The notes under the pieces were generated by a model. The model was not told the DNA's origin. It worked only from the letters and a program-made list of their open reading frames with translations, and did not search any database. A stretch of DNA of 30,362 nucleotides from the NCBI GenBank assembly GCA_937885175.1, contig CAKZZO010000112.1, forward strand, positions 1-30,362. Reading direction: 5' to 3'. Positions 1 to 7,409 of the stretch are shown here, piece by piece (position 1 is the stretch's first letter; each line of letters starts with the position of its first letter). This DNA is from an uncultured Treponema sp. (GTDB lineage Bacteria > Spirochaetota > Spirochaetia > Treponematales > Treponemataceae). Made by a program: the position numbers and the translations under genes.

Positions 1-60
1 ATTCATTTCATTTGTCCAGCCGATATTCAAGCACGATATCTATAATGCGTTTGCCATGAC

Positions 61-669
61 CTAGGCAGAGACATTCTGAATCGTCACCCTTGCCCTGTGC
101 AACTTCATGTAATTCATCAGCAGTTCCCGCCCCTCGTTGTGCCCGTACAAAAAATATGTCGCTGGTTCCCAGAGTGCAACCCAGCCCACAATGCCAAAGC
201 CTTCACTCAGGATATTGAGGAAGGGGTGAGCGTCAGCATCAACGCGGAACACACGTGCCAAAAGCAAAAAGAAGCCTAGTACCAGAATTCCCAGAAAGAG
301 CTTACGAATCCAGCTGTAAAGAGATACCTGGTTTTTGATAATCTGCTCTTCCGCCCGGATTTTAAAGTGATTTGTAAAGGCTTTCTGCATTATTTCCCTG
401 TCGTATTGGGAAGTATCATCAGCAAGAATGGTTACGCCGATGCGGGATTCTTTATTCTTGTGCTCCATTTCTTTAAGGATATATGCCTCTACTTCATCAG
501 AAAGTTCCCGTTCTGACTCAGTTTCAGGATCAAAGGGATTATAGAAATCAGTTGGTGAATCAAGACGGATAAGAATGGTATTTTTTCGATAGAGTTCCAC
601 CGCTTCTCCTATAAGATGGGCTTTTCTTTCCTTTTCTTCCAATGCATTTTTTCTTTTTTTGAATATCAT
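61..669 (-). CDS. Hypothetical membrane protein, 202 aa
   Basis: Function not recognised. The first 115 residues are charged and probably cytoplasmic (for example FNPFDPETESERELSDE-like acidic stretches). Two hydrophobic segments follow, at about residues 122-142 (KLFLGILVLGFFLLLARVF) and 153-175, then a short basic tail. This suggests a soluble domain tethered to the inner membrane by a C-terminal hairpin. The start is set by the only ATG at the beginning of the frame. There is no Shine-Dalgarno; instead a TATACT hexamer ends 6 nt upstream, so the mRNA may be leaderless. The gene reads away from the truncated cobW start copy at 733. The two share a 63-bp divergent intergenic space that was probably the original cobW promoter region. 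It appears intact. Confidence 0.7.
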   Translation of the reverse strand: MIFKKRKNALEEKERKAHLIGEAVELYRKNTILIRLDSPTDFYNPFDPETESERELSDEVEAYILKEMEHKNKESRIGVTILADDTSQYDREIMQKAFTNHFKIRAEEQIIKNQVSLYSWIRKLFLGILVLGFFLLLARVFRVDADAHPFLNILSEGFGIVGWVALWEPATYFLYGHNEGRELLMNYMKLHRARVTIQNVSA

Positions 670-675
670 GGGAAA

Positions 676-704
676 AGTATAGCCGAATTCACGATTTTTT
701 ACTA
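676..704 (-). promoter_or_regulatory. Promoter of the 202-aa gene, probably leaderless
   Basis: On the minus strand TATACT (681-676) is followed by only 6 nt before the ATG at 669. A weak -35 candidate (TAGTAA) lies 17 nt upstream. Transcription would begin at or next to the start codon. Confidence 0.45.
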
Positions 705-730
705 TATTATAACTGATAGAGGTTTAACGA

Positions 731-770
731 ATATGGCAAAAAAACTTACCCCCATGACGCTTTTGTGCGG
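731..770 (+). repeat. 40-bp direct repeat, left copy (truncated cobW start)
   Basis: These 40 bases are identical to 7410-7449, which cover the start codon and first 12 codons of the intact cobW (MAKKLTPMTLLCG). At 771 the cobW frame is lost and unrelated sequence begins, opening with a 7-bp-arm palindrome (771-786). An AGAGG ribosome-binding sequence and AT-rich promoter-like DNA precede this copy, as expected of an original 5' end. It is either a target duplication from an insertion or a remnant of rearrangement. Confidence 0.85.
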
Positions 771-786
771 GCGTAAAAATTTACGC
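771..786. repeat. Short palindrome at the repeat junction
   Basis: A 7-bp perfect inverted repeat with a 2-nt centre (GCGTAAA-AA-TTTACGC) begins exactly where the cobW-like 40-mer ends. It is followed by a partial repetition of TACGCTTG. It could be an element terminus or an operator for the gene at 822. Confidence 0.5.
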
Positions 787-821
787 TTGAAAATACGCTT
801 GTTTTCGGGTATATTTTTTGT

Positions 822-1515
822 GTGAAAGAAACGCATAATCTTGAATACAAAAAAGATGTGCGGAACGATACCGCCACGATTGAGGTTGATTCACTCGAAT
901 TCACGCGACTTGCGCTGAAGGGCAAAAATCTGAAATACGAGGACTTACCGGCGGAAAATCAGAATCTTACTTTTTCATTTCTGGAGAAGAAATTTCGGGA
1001 AATTGCGAGTGTGGAAGTTTTTGACGATAACATTCTCAAAACGCTTTCCTTGCAAGATGGTTTCAACAATGCCGCCGCCCTGCTTTCTGACCAGAATGAT
1101 TTTCCGGGAATTGATGCGCAAAATTCGGCGAGAATATCAGCATCATAAAAAAACGCGCGACTTTTGAGCATCGCTCCGTCCTTGAATCCTACGAAAACGC
1201 GATTTCTTTCTACAAAGATTTTTACGAATATGAGGAAATCAAGGGCGCGGTCAGAAGCACGGTGCAGACCGTTCCAGAGGCGGCTTTTCGTGAGGCGGTC
1301 GCAAACGCACTGATTCACCGCACTTGGGATGTCTCCCCCGCGATTCGCATTCTGATGTTCGACGACAAAATCCAAGTGATAAGTCCAGGCGGGCTTCCTT
1401 CAGGCTTAACGGAAGCGGAAAATCCAAGACGGGTGAGATTCTGAACGCGCTCGCAGAAGCGGGGTATGTGAGCGTGTCGGGGAACGGAAGGGGAACGAAG
1501 TATGCCCTGGGCTGA
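822..1515 (+). pseudogene. Broken AlbA_2 / ATP-binding transcriptional regulator
   Basis: Three pieces of one protein appear in order but in different frames. The first piece (822 onward) starts like an AlbA_2 protein (MKETHNLEYKKDV) but jumps directly to the later RNDTATIEVDSLEF segment, so most of the AlbA_2 domain is deleted. Near 1118 the frame is lost. The protein resumes in another frame as AKFGENISIIKKRATFEH, followed by EAAFREAVANALIHRTWDV and DDKIQVISPGGLPSGL, the HATPase-like part of the family. Near 1415 a second deletion joins this to the C-terminal winged-helix end (GEILNALAEAGYVSVSGNGR), which closes with TGA at 1513-1515. Full-length relatives are roughly 400-500 aa, so this gene is dead. 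Bases 1512-1580 also hold a short open stretch ending in DLDDLFQMI, possibly the tail of another lost gene. Confidence 0.8.
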
Positions 1516-1621
1516 GTTTGAAGAGCGAGATTTTGGCGCGACTTGGTAGCGACTTGGACGATTTGTTTCAGATGATTTAACGCAAGCTGCCAGCATCATT
1601 TCCTTTCTCACATAAAAAATT

Positions 1622-1638
1622 GTCGTTTTCAAAACGAC
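1622..1638. promoter_or_regulatory. Palindrome, possible operator
   Basis: GTCGTTTT-C-AAAACGAC is a perfect 8-bp inverted repeat, 56 nt upstream of the ATG at 1694. It lies in the only intergenic gap before that gene. It could be an operator or a short terminator for the preceding pseudogene, but it has no good T-run after it. Confidence 0.35.
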
Positions 1639-1693
1639 CTTTGCACATCTTTTTTAGTGTATCCTTATTTCAAAATGATAAGGAGTTTATCTT

Positions 1694-2042
1694 ATGGAAG
1701 AAAAGAAAACGGCAAAAAAAGAAACGCGATTCAGAGGAACTTTTTGAAAAATGCAAGACGGTGGAACTAACGCCATTGCCGCATTTTGAGCTTGAATTGA
1801 TGCAGTTCCCAGATGAAGTGCATGATTTTCTACGGAAAATAGCGAGCGAGCATAATTGCACGGTCAGCCGCGTAATCGAGCAGTTTATGACGGACTTGCT
1901 TTCTGAAACGAAGGATATTTCAGAAAGCAATGCGGAAACCTTGCAGAAAGTGTCAAAGGAAAAGCCGTATTTGCTCGTGAAAAAAGACGGAAAGCCGTTT
2001 GCAAGGGTCAGTTTTTTTGATGAGAAGATTTGCGCTAAATGA
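1694..2042 (+). pseudogene. Frameshifted paralogue of the 143-aa protein at 3241
   Basis: A good ribosome-binding site (AAGGAG, 1679-1684) precedes ATG 1694. That frame (MEEKKTAKKETRF) stops after 17 codons. The next frame then carries a continuous protein through the stop at 2040-2042, containing SEELFEKCKTVELTPLPHF, FLRKIASEHNCTVSRVIEQF and KEKPYLLVKKDGKPFARV. This matches the neighbour at 3241 segment by segment (NVILTPLERW; LLAKKSNQSVDNVVNHLL; EKCPYILLVEKGKAVARV). The break lies in an A-rich run near 1717-1723, so a slippage frameshift is likely. It could be phase-variable or simply dead. A GTG start after the break would give a shorter intact protein. The middle segment resembles a ribbon-helix-helix or HTH helix pair, so an antitoxin-like role is possible but unproven. 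The 3' end overlaps the convergent gene by 8 bp. Confidence 0.6.
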
Positions 2043-2511
2043 TTTTTTCGCCGTAATGGTCTAAAATTTCATTGACGGTGATTACATCGAAAATCTTGTG
2101 GCAAAAGCAATATCGCAGAAGCAAATCGGTGCGCAAACTTCTTGAAAGGGAGTAGCCAGCGGTTTTTAAAAGCGATTCGGCTTCTTCAATAGTCAGTTTC
2201 ATTGCGAAACACAGTTTGACGAGCGTGTTTTTGTTCGGGTGATAGTCTGGCAACGTGCGGATTTTAGAGAACAATTTGCGGTCGATGTCGGCTTTTTTAT
2301 ACACCTCAACTTCGTCAAGATGCTTGGAATTGATTATTTTTCGGATTTTGTCTTGAAGAATATCGTCCGTAGGATTGATGAAGTTGCTGATTGAGGCGTA
2401 ATCGGGTGTCGGTTCTCTTACCATCAAAAATGTTTCGTGAATTTCATAGCGAAGTTCGTTTTTGATGTAGGAGTCGATTTCTGCAAAATCTATTGGAGAT
2501 GTTTTCATCAT
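2035..2511 (-). CDS. Putative regulator with C-terminal Xre-like helical domain, 158 aa
   Basis: The C-terminal half (KADIDRKLFSKIRTLPDYHP through AMKLTIEEAESLLKTAGYSL) matches a recurrent helix-turn-helix-like domain of anaerobic bacteria, often fused behind other domains. It is read here as DNA- or RNA-binding. The N-terminal part (SPIDFAEIDSYIKNELRYEI) is acidic and unrecognised. The chosen start is the first of two adjacent ATGs. A longer upstream reading would run through the promoter region and antisense to the ORF6N gene. No Shine-Dalgarno is present. TATACT ends 5 nt before the first ATG (8 nt before the second), suggesting a leaderless transcript. It is divergent from the ORF6N gene and convergent with the frameshifted paralogue. 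Confidence 0.6.
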   Translation of the reverse strand: MMKTSPIDFAEIDSYIKNELRYEIHETFLMVREPTPDYASISNFINPTDDILQDKIRKIINSKHLDEVEVYKKADIDRKLFSKIRTLPDYHPNKNTLVKLCFAMKLTIEEAESLLKTAGYSLSRSLRTDLLLRYCFCHKIFDVITVNEILDHYGEKII

Positions 2512-2553
2512 CAATAAGTATAACACAAAAAGAGGAGCAGGGAAGCATATTGT

Positions 2554-3171
2554 ATGAATAATGAAGAAATTACGCCGATTTTGGTTGAAAGCAAGATTTT
2601 TCTCATTCGTGGCAAACAGGTGATGATTGACCGCGATTTGGCGGAACTGTATGGGGTGGAAACAAAGCGCATTACGGAGGCGGTCAAACGAAACATCGAG
2701 CGGTTTCCAGAGGAATTTCGCTTTCAATTAACGATGGCTGAACACGATTTTTTGAGGTCGCAAATTGCGACCTCAAAAACGGACGAAATTATTTTGAAGT
2801 CACAGATTGTGACCTCAAAAGGGGAGCGGATAGAAACACGTGGCGGACGCCAATATCTTCCCTATGTCTTCACCGAACAGGGCGTTGCCATGCTCTCCGC
2901 AGTCTTGCACAGTGAAACGGCGGTACAGGTGAGCATCCGCATAATGAACGCCTTTGTGCAGTTGCGGCATTATGTCAGTTCACAGATTGTCAAGACGGAC
3001 GACAAGGCGGAACTTGCTGAAATCCGCCGGTTGCTCTTGCTCCATATCGACCATTGCGACAAAAAGTTCTCCGAGCAGGACAGAAAAATCAATCAGATTA
3101 TCCAAGTGCTGAACAATCTGATTGATGAACCAAAGTCGGAGCGGAAAATCGGTTTTGCGAGCGAAGGTTAG
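2554..3171 (+). CDS. ORF6N-domain protein, 205 aa
   Basis: Residues about 8-125 form an ORF6N domain, recognised from LIRGKQVMIDRDLAELYGVE, KRNIERFPEEFRFQL and RGGRQYLPYVFTEQGVAML. This domain occurs in phage and mobile-element antirepressor or DNA-binding proteins. The C-terminus (LLLLHIDHCDKKFSEQDRK) is predicted coiled coil. The domain is interrupted at about residues 66-90 by two tandem copies of a short unit (LRSQIATSK, LKSQIVTSK). Each unit is encoded by a DNA palindrome and expands the loop between the two halves of the domain. AGGAG lies about 18 nt upstream of ATG 2554. The gene is intact and suggests a mobile-element origin for this region. Its DNA target is unknown. Confidence 0.8.
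   Translation: MNNEEITPILVESKIFLIRGKQVMIDRDLAELYGVETKRITEAVKRNIERFPEEFRFQLTMAEHDFLRSQIATSKTDEIILKSQIVTSKGERIETRGGRQYLPYVFTEQGVAMLSAVLHSETAVQVSIRIMNAFVQLRHYVSSQIVKTDDKAELAEIRRLLLLHIDHCDKKFSEQDRKINQIIQVLNNLIDEPKSERKIGFASEG
2749..2820. repeat. Two tandem in-frame palindromic elements inside the ORF6N gene
   Basis: Bases 2749-2779 form a perfect palindrome with 15-bp arms around a single A. Bases 2792-2820 are a second copy with two transition mismatches. Both keep the reading frame and encode near-identical peptides. The core TCACAGATTGTGA of the second copy recurs exactly at 11144-11156, and an 11-base version occurs at 2980-2990. Confidence 0.85.
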
Positions 3172-3199
3172 AGCATACCGCAATTTGTGATTCCAAAAC

Positions 3200-3220
3200 A
3201 AGTTCGGAATGACAGAACTT
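3200..3220. repeat. Short hairpin between ORF6N gene and next gene
   Basis: AAGTTC and GAACTT form a 6-bp stem around a 9-nt loop. The loop carries the GTTCGGAATGAC-type string often seen as a dispersed intergenic repeat in bacterial genomes. It lies 20 nt before the start at 3241. Confidence 0.4.
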
Positions 3221-3240
3221 TAGACCTTAAAGGAGCGACT

Positions 3241-3672
3241 ATGGAAACAGATGAAAACGGAAACATTAATTTTGACAACGTGATTCTTACGCCGTTGGAA
3301 CGGTGGGTTGACACGGAGTTTGATTTTGAGCAAGCGATGGTTGAGCGGCTGAATCTGCTTGCAAAAAAATCAAATCAGAGCGTGGACAATGTGGTGAATC
3401 ATCTGCTTTGCGATGTGTTTGCCGAGCATCTTGATTTTTCGGCGGTGAGTGCAGAACGATTGCGGACGGCGGCGGAAAAATGTCCGTACATTCTGCTTGT
3501 GGAAAAAGGCAAGGCGGTTGCGCGGGTGGAAATGATTAAACGTGGGCAAGGCGAACAGATTTTGTTTGCGGCAAAAAATCCGCTGGGCAAAGACAGCGCA
3601 AGTGCGGAACTGGTCGCAGATTGCGAACGGTTGCAGTGCGAAGCGGCAAAGGAGGCGAAAGATTCTGCGTGA
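3241..3672 (+). CDS. Small hypothetical protein, 143 aa (paralogue of 1694-2042)
   Basis: ATG 3241 has a strong ribosome-binding site (AAAGGAG about 8 nt upstream), which favours it over the longer frame beginning at 3187. The protein is acidic at the N-terminus. It has a helical pair at residues about 38-60 (LNLLAKKSNQSVDNVVNHLL) that could be an RHH- or HTH-like DNA-binding unit. A short beta segment follows (CPYILLVEKGKAVARVEMI), resembling the distal part of antitoxin-type proteins. The tail is Ala/Lys-rich. No partner toxin is adjacent. Family unrecognised. Its only relative in the window is the frameshifted copy at 1694, so the two arose by duplication or were acquired together. Confidence 0.6.
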   Translation: METDENGNINFDNVILTPLERWVDTEFDFEQAMVERLNLLAKKSNQSVDNVVNHLLCDVFAEHLDFSAVSAERLRTAAEKCPYILLVEKGKAVARVEMIKRGQGEQILFAAKNPLGKDSASAELVADCERLQCEAAKEAKDSA

Positions 3673-3738
3673 GTGAAGTGTAGCGACAATCAATAGGATT
3701 TGCCAATGCTGTTGCTGACTGCTACTATTGCTTGCCAT

Positions 3739-4050
3739 TTATTCGCTCATCGCTTCCAAAAACGCAAGCATCTTTTCTTGCTGATTTTTTGAAAGTTTTG
3801 ACCATTGCCGCAGAAAAATTCTGTCCGATTCTGTCGGCTGCGATTTTTTGGGGCGGGGCATTTCTAGCAGTGTTTCAAGCGGAATGTTCAGAGCGTGTGC
3901 GATACGAAGCGCAAGATCAGCGGCAGGAATGCTGTTTCGTTTGATTCCTTTTGAAATATACGAGTCTGGAAAATCCGCTTGTAATGCAAGTTCTTTTCGG
4001 CTCATTCCCAAAAATTTCAGTTCCTCATCAACGTGTTCCCAAAAACCCAT
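3739..4050 (-). CDS. Xre-family helix-turn-helix regulator, 103 aa
   Basis: Residues 8-65 form a lambda-repressor-like HTH (MSRKELALQADFPDSYISKG, then AADLALRIAHALNIPLETLL). The length and the opening MGFWEHVDEELK match a regulator family common in treponemes. The rest (RIFLRQWSKLSKNQQEKMLA) is helical and may dimerise. The gene has no ribosome-binding site or promoter in front of its ATG. Upstream bases are the coding sequence of the lipoprotein gene on the other strand, and the two starts overlap by 18 bp. This suggests its own 5' flank was lost in a rearrangement, and expression is doubtful. Target genes cannot be inferred. Confidence 0.7.
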   Translation of the reverse strand: MGFWEHVDEELKFLGMSRKELALQADFPDSYISKGIKRNSIPAADLALRIAHALNIPLETLLEMPRPKKSQPTESDRIFLRQWSKLSKNQQEKMLAFLEAMSE

Positions 4051-6300
4051 GCGGTATGCGCCGCATTTGCGTTGGTGACGGTGTCTATGAGTTGCGGAAG
4101 CGACGATGATTCAACACCTACAAGCGAGCCGATTACTACTACGGGAGTAGCGGCGGTTGCACCAGGAGAAACGATTGACATTGACGGTGAATCGTACATC
4201 GTGCTTACGAACATCTACTACAGCGAGACGAACCGAAGTGCCGTCCGTTCTGCCCGTGCCGCCACGATTGAACTTGACGAAACGCAGAAAAATTTGATTG
4301 ACAAATACAAGGAATGGGTGAATGTGGAGCAGATGCTCAGTCAGATTGGCGTGAAAGAGTATTGCTCGCTTGTTTCGGTGGACTCGGTGAAGACGGGTGA
4401 GATTTCCGCCACGGGCGACAAGGCGAGCAAATTGCCCGTGTATCAGACAACGGAACAAGTGAATGCAACGGACAGTCTCTATTTTTACAATAAGGACAAA
4501 ATAAAAATTGCTCAACTTGATATGACTTGGGAAGGACCAAAAATTTATTCTGCCGCGCACGATATTCAAAAAGATACAAAAGGAATCGAGGCGGTCAAAT
4601 GGATTGAAGAAGAGGCGGGTCTTTCCCCAAAAACAGGCGACACGCTTCCTGTTGCAAAGCATTATTACACCGTCGATACCGAAAAATATTCTCAATTCCG
4701 GCTGAAATATGAGCCATGCTCATTCCGAGTGACATCATTCCCCGAAAATGTACATGAAGCGGATTTGTACAAAAAACAAGCTCTCGCATGGAAATTCAAA
4801 TACGACAAGACTTCTGAGGGCGGCTTGACCATCGGACTTTCTTCAGATTTATCGGAAGATGCATTCAATGCGCGCATTAAGACGGTGACTTATAACCTGT
4901 ATTATCAGAATATTGGCGGCAAAATCGTAAGAACGTATGTTGAATATCCCGATTTAAGCGCATATCTGAGCGGTGACGAAGATTCTTCGGACGAAAACGC
5001 CAGTCATCAATTTGTGCTTAGCAATCTTGACAGCACTATGTTCTATGCCGTTTCCAGCAAGTCCAACGATGGAAGCAAAAATATTTATGCGCAGGCTTCG
5101 GGAACAGGTCTAGTGAACGGAACGGTGAGCGAACCCCAGTACAAGAATAAACTGACGATAACTACAAATAAGACGCTTGGAAATGATGTGCAACTTTTGC
5201 GGATTGTCGAAGAGATGACGGGAAGCGCGACGACAGAAAAGACGACACGGTTTTTTGTGAATGCGAGCAATAACACTGATGAAAAAACGCTTCTGAACAT
5301 GAAAGTCACCGTAACGGTTGATAACACCGAAAAGTTTAAGAATGATGACGGCTCGACAACCTACACGCTTTCCGAGGCGGTTACGGAATTCTTGAGCCAT
5401 GCGGTCGCTTTCAGTTCGGAGACGACACAAATCAACGGGTACACTGTGCCGCAGACACTCTATTTCCGCGCGATTTTTTTGGAAACAGGACACAACAAGG
5501 ATTACACGGTGATTGCGCTCACGCCAAAAGCGCAGGGAAATGCGTTTGTGTACGACCTTGCCTGCGAAAATACGCTTGGCACGCGCAAAGTTCCCGCCTT
5601 CGTGGAAACATTCGCCAAAAATATGAGCACGATTTTCGTCACGATGAATTACAAGGGAGAAACCACGGTATTTGCAGAAGACGACGCGAAAGACCAAGAT
5701 ATTGATGCGTACACGGTGGACTTTGCGGACACTTCAATAAGTGACTATACGGTTTCAGCAGGCTCAACGCTCACGGATACGAAAGACAGTTCAAATTACC
5801 GAGTGTTGAACGGCACGGCGACGGTTCACGGCGTGAGACTCTATGGAAGCACAAATTATCAGGGAAACAAAATGCGCATAAAAATGCTGGACGATGACAG
5901 CACGACCGTGTATGCGAATTTCAACGGCGGCTCGCTCGATAAATCTACGCAACAAGGAAAGCCACCTGCGGGTGTCGCAATTCCCGCTGTGGGCAACACA
6001 GTAACGCTTTCCAATGTGAACAATTATGTTAAAATCCCGTGCTCATCAAGCAAGACGCTCACATTCAATGCGTTCACCACTGCATCAAGCGAAGAGTTGT
6101 ACGGCAATTTCATCGTGACGGACGATACGGGAAAAGTTCTTCTTTCTGAAAAAACTGTCAAACCTGCTGATATGACAAATCCAACCGAAGGCGCAAAAAA
6201 TTACAGCGTGAACATCACAGGCACGGTCTACATCATGTACTGCCGCCCCGAAGGAAAATCAAGCGGGGGCGGTGCTATCAACAGCATTACGATTGAGTAA
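4033..6300 (+). CDS. Large putative lipoprotein with lost 5' flank
   Basis: The 755-aa frame opens with GTG 4033. A hydrophobic stretch (AVCAAFALVTVSMSC) then leads to a lipobox-like Cys at residue 21 followed by GSDDDSTPTSEP, typical of a lipoprotein exported by Sec and anchored by the Cys. The usual start (Met plus lysines) and a ribosome-binding site are missing, and the first codons come from the Xre gene's antisense strand. The remaining 730 residues are Thr/Ser/Asp-rich and beta-like, with no enzyme motif recognised. The end (about 570-755) looks like a beta-sandwich with VKIPCSSSKTLTFNAF and SGGGAINSITIE, a closing pattern seen in secreted spirochaete proteins. It is probably surface or periplasmic. 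The body is intact, but expression is uncertain. Confidence 0.65.
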   Translation: MFPKTHAVCAAFALVTVSMSCGSDDDSTPTSEPITTTGVAAVAPGETIDIDGESYIVLTNIYYSETNRSAVRSARAATIELDETQKNLIDKYKEWVNVEQMLSQIGVKEYCSLVSVDSVKTGEISATGDKASKLPVYQTTEQVNATDSLYFYNKDKIKIAQLDMTWEGPKIYSAAHDIQKDTKGIEAVKWIEEEAGLSPKTGDTLPVAKHYYTVDTEKYSQFRLKYEPCSFRVTSFPENVHEADLYKKQALAWKFKYDKTSEGGLTIGLSSDLSEDAFNARIKTVTYNLYYQNIGGKIVRTYVEYPDLSAYLSGDEDSSDENASHQFVLSNLDSTMFYAVSSKSNDGSKNIYAQASGTGLVNGTVSEPQYKNKLTITTNKTLGNDVQLLRIVEEMTGSATTEKTTRFFVNASNNTDEKTLLNMKVTVTVDNTEKFKNDDGSTTYTLSEAVTEFLSHAVAFSSETTQINGYTVPQTLYFRAIFLETGHNKDYTVIALTPKAQGNAFVYDLACENTLGTRKVPAFVETFAKNMSTIFVTMNYKGETTVFAEDDAKDQDIDAYTVDFADTSISDYTVSAGSTLTDTKDSSNYRVLNGTATVHGVRLYGSTNYQGNKMRIKMLDDDSTTVYANFNGGSLDKSTQQGKPPAGVAIPAVGNTVTLSNVNNYVKIPCSSSKTLTFNAFTTASSEELYGNFIVTDDTGKVLLSEKTVKPADMTNPTEGAKNYSVNITGTVYIMYCRPEGKSSGGGAINSITIE

Positions 6301-6313
6301 CAAGCAGATTTTG

Positions 6314-6336
6314 TCCCGCTCTGTGCGGGGCATTTT
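6314..6336 (+). terminator. Rho-independent terminator of the lipoprotein gene
   Basis: A CCCGC-TCTGT-GCGGG hairpin starts 15 nt after the stop codon and is followed by a short T-run (CATTTTTG). Confidence 0.6.
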
Positions 6337-6361
6337 TGCGTTTTGCCCATCTGTGCCTTGC

Positions 6362-6874
6362 TCATTTTGCTTCTTCGTCCGCTTGCAAAACAGATGCCTT
6401 TGTATCTGCCGTCAAGCCGATTCCGTCGCGGGCGTTGAGCGGGTACATTTCCAACGTATCGACTTTGCCCACAGGAAACGAAACGCCCGTATGCAAGGCA
6501 ATTCCCAAAAGCGACCCCGCCGCGCAAACGGCATATTCCGGGTGTTCCTTGCAAAAATATTTGAGCGATTCCATGGCACGCGGACACTCCTGAATCTCGT
6601 CAAAAATAATCAAAGTGTCTTGAGGCGTGACTTCCAGTTTGCATTCAATCCCGATGTTCGTTAGAATGCGCTCAATGTCGTAGTCGCCTTCAAACACATC
6701 TTTCATTCGCTGATTTTTGAAAAAGGTGACATACGCCGTCTTTTTAAAATACTGCCGTCCAAAATCTTTGAGTGTCCATGTTTTTCCCACCTGACGCGCA
6801 CCTTTGAGAACGAGCGGCTTACGGTTTTCTTTTTCTTTCCATTGTGCAAGTTGCGTGATAATGCTTCGTTCCAT
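6362..6874 (-). pseudogene. 3'-truncated AAA_14 ATPase (DUF4143-type)
   Basis: The start is ATG 6874, with GAGGT 6 nt upstream; the longer frame to 6958 has no such signal. Walker A is GARQVGKT (residues 25-32), Walker B is LIIFDEIQE, and a sensor-like AAGSLLG follows. This is the N-terminal part of ATPases related to the intact 401-aa gene at 28778. After about residue 146 (VDTLEMYPL) the family sequence stops and a 24-residue unrelated tail (NARDGIGLTADTKASV) leads to the stop. The whole C-terminal DUF4143 domain, which usually ends in a nuclease-like fold, is missing. The truncation joint is near 6437. A stable, functional product is unlikely. Confidence 0.7.
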
Positions 6875-7409
6875 ACATACCTCATTTTTTCGGGGATAAA
6901 ATGGCAATAGAACTACACTTTTTCTGCGGAAAGATGTCGCTTTGTATGTCATTCGCATTGCATGTAAAATAATATCCGTTTTCTATAGCCGATTTCGCAA
7001 AAAATTACTATTATGTAGATAAGCGATTGGCATAGCCGAAACATGCTACGCCGTGCTGGAGCGGTGGCGCAGCCAGTGCGTAGCACCGAGGGTTACCGAG
7101 CCGCGCAAGGACGGATAAGCCGACCGCCCTTTCACAACCGGCAAAAAAGTATCGTCCTAAAAATTCTTTAGAAAAAAGAAATAGGAGACTGCTTTTTACA
7201 ACGAACAAAAACGCTTAAAAAAAGCGTACATATATGTGTACAGAAAAAATTGCGTAGCGTGAGGCAGGTTCCGACACCAAAAACGCTTTGTGCGGGCGAG
7301 CGATAGCGAGTCCAATTCCTTATACGCACAACCGCGGTTTTGGTGGCGGGTTCTGCCGGAAGCGAAGCGATTTTTTCTGTTGATGTAAATAAAATTTTAA
7401 AGAGGTTTT
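6875..7409. other. 535-bp non-coding region with stem-loops before cobW
   Basis: No convincing gene was seen. The contents are: the ATPase leader; a long stem-loop at 7044-7085 (TGCTACGC pairs with GCGTAGCA and CTGG with CCAG inside); a GC-rich block to about 7140 that looks like a dispersed repeat; a 6-bp hairpin at 7211-7227; a palindromic GTACATATATGTGTAC at 7226-7241; and a second GC-rich block at 7256-7360 containing GCGGGCGAGCGATAGCGAG. Its CTTTGTGCGGGCG (about 7286-7298) resembles the end of the 40-bp repeat, offering microhomology for a recombination joint. A ribosome-binding AGAGG lies at 7401. Confidence 0.5.

Noticed and set aside
1..60. Possible C-terminal coding remnant on the minus strand (GHGKRIIDIVLEYRLDK)
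   Set aside because: No start codon in the window and only about 20 codons; cannot be told from chance.
4111..5697. Antisense open frames of 194 and 195 codons inside the lipoprotein gene
   Set aside because: No ribosome-binding sites, arginine- and cysteine-rich shadow composition, and the sense frame has a coherent signal peptide and body.
771..7409. Classic integrative element or prophage
   Set aside because: The flanking repeats fit, but no integrase, transposase, structural or replication gene is present, so only a degenerate or non-autonomous insertion can be proposed.
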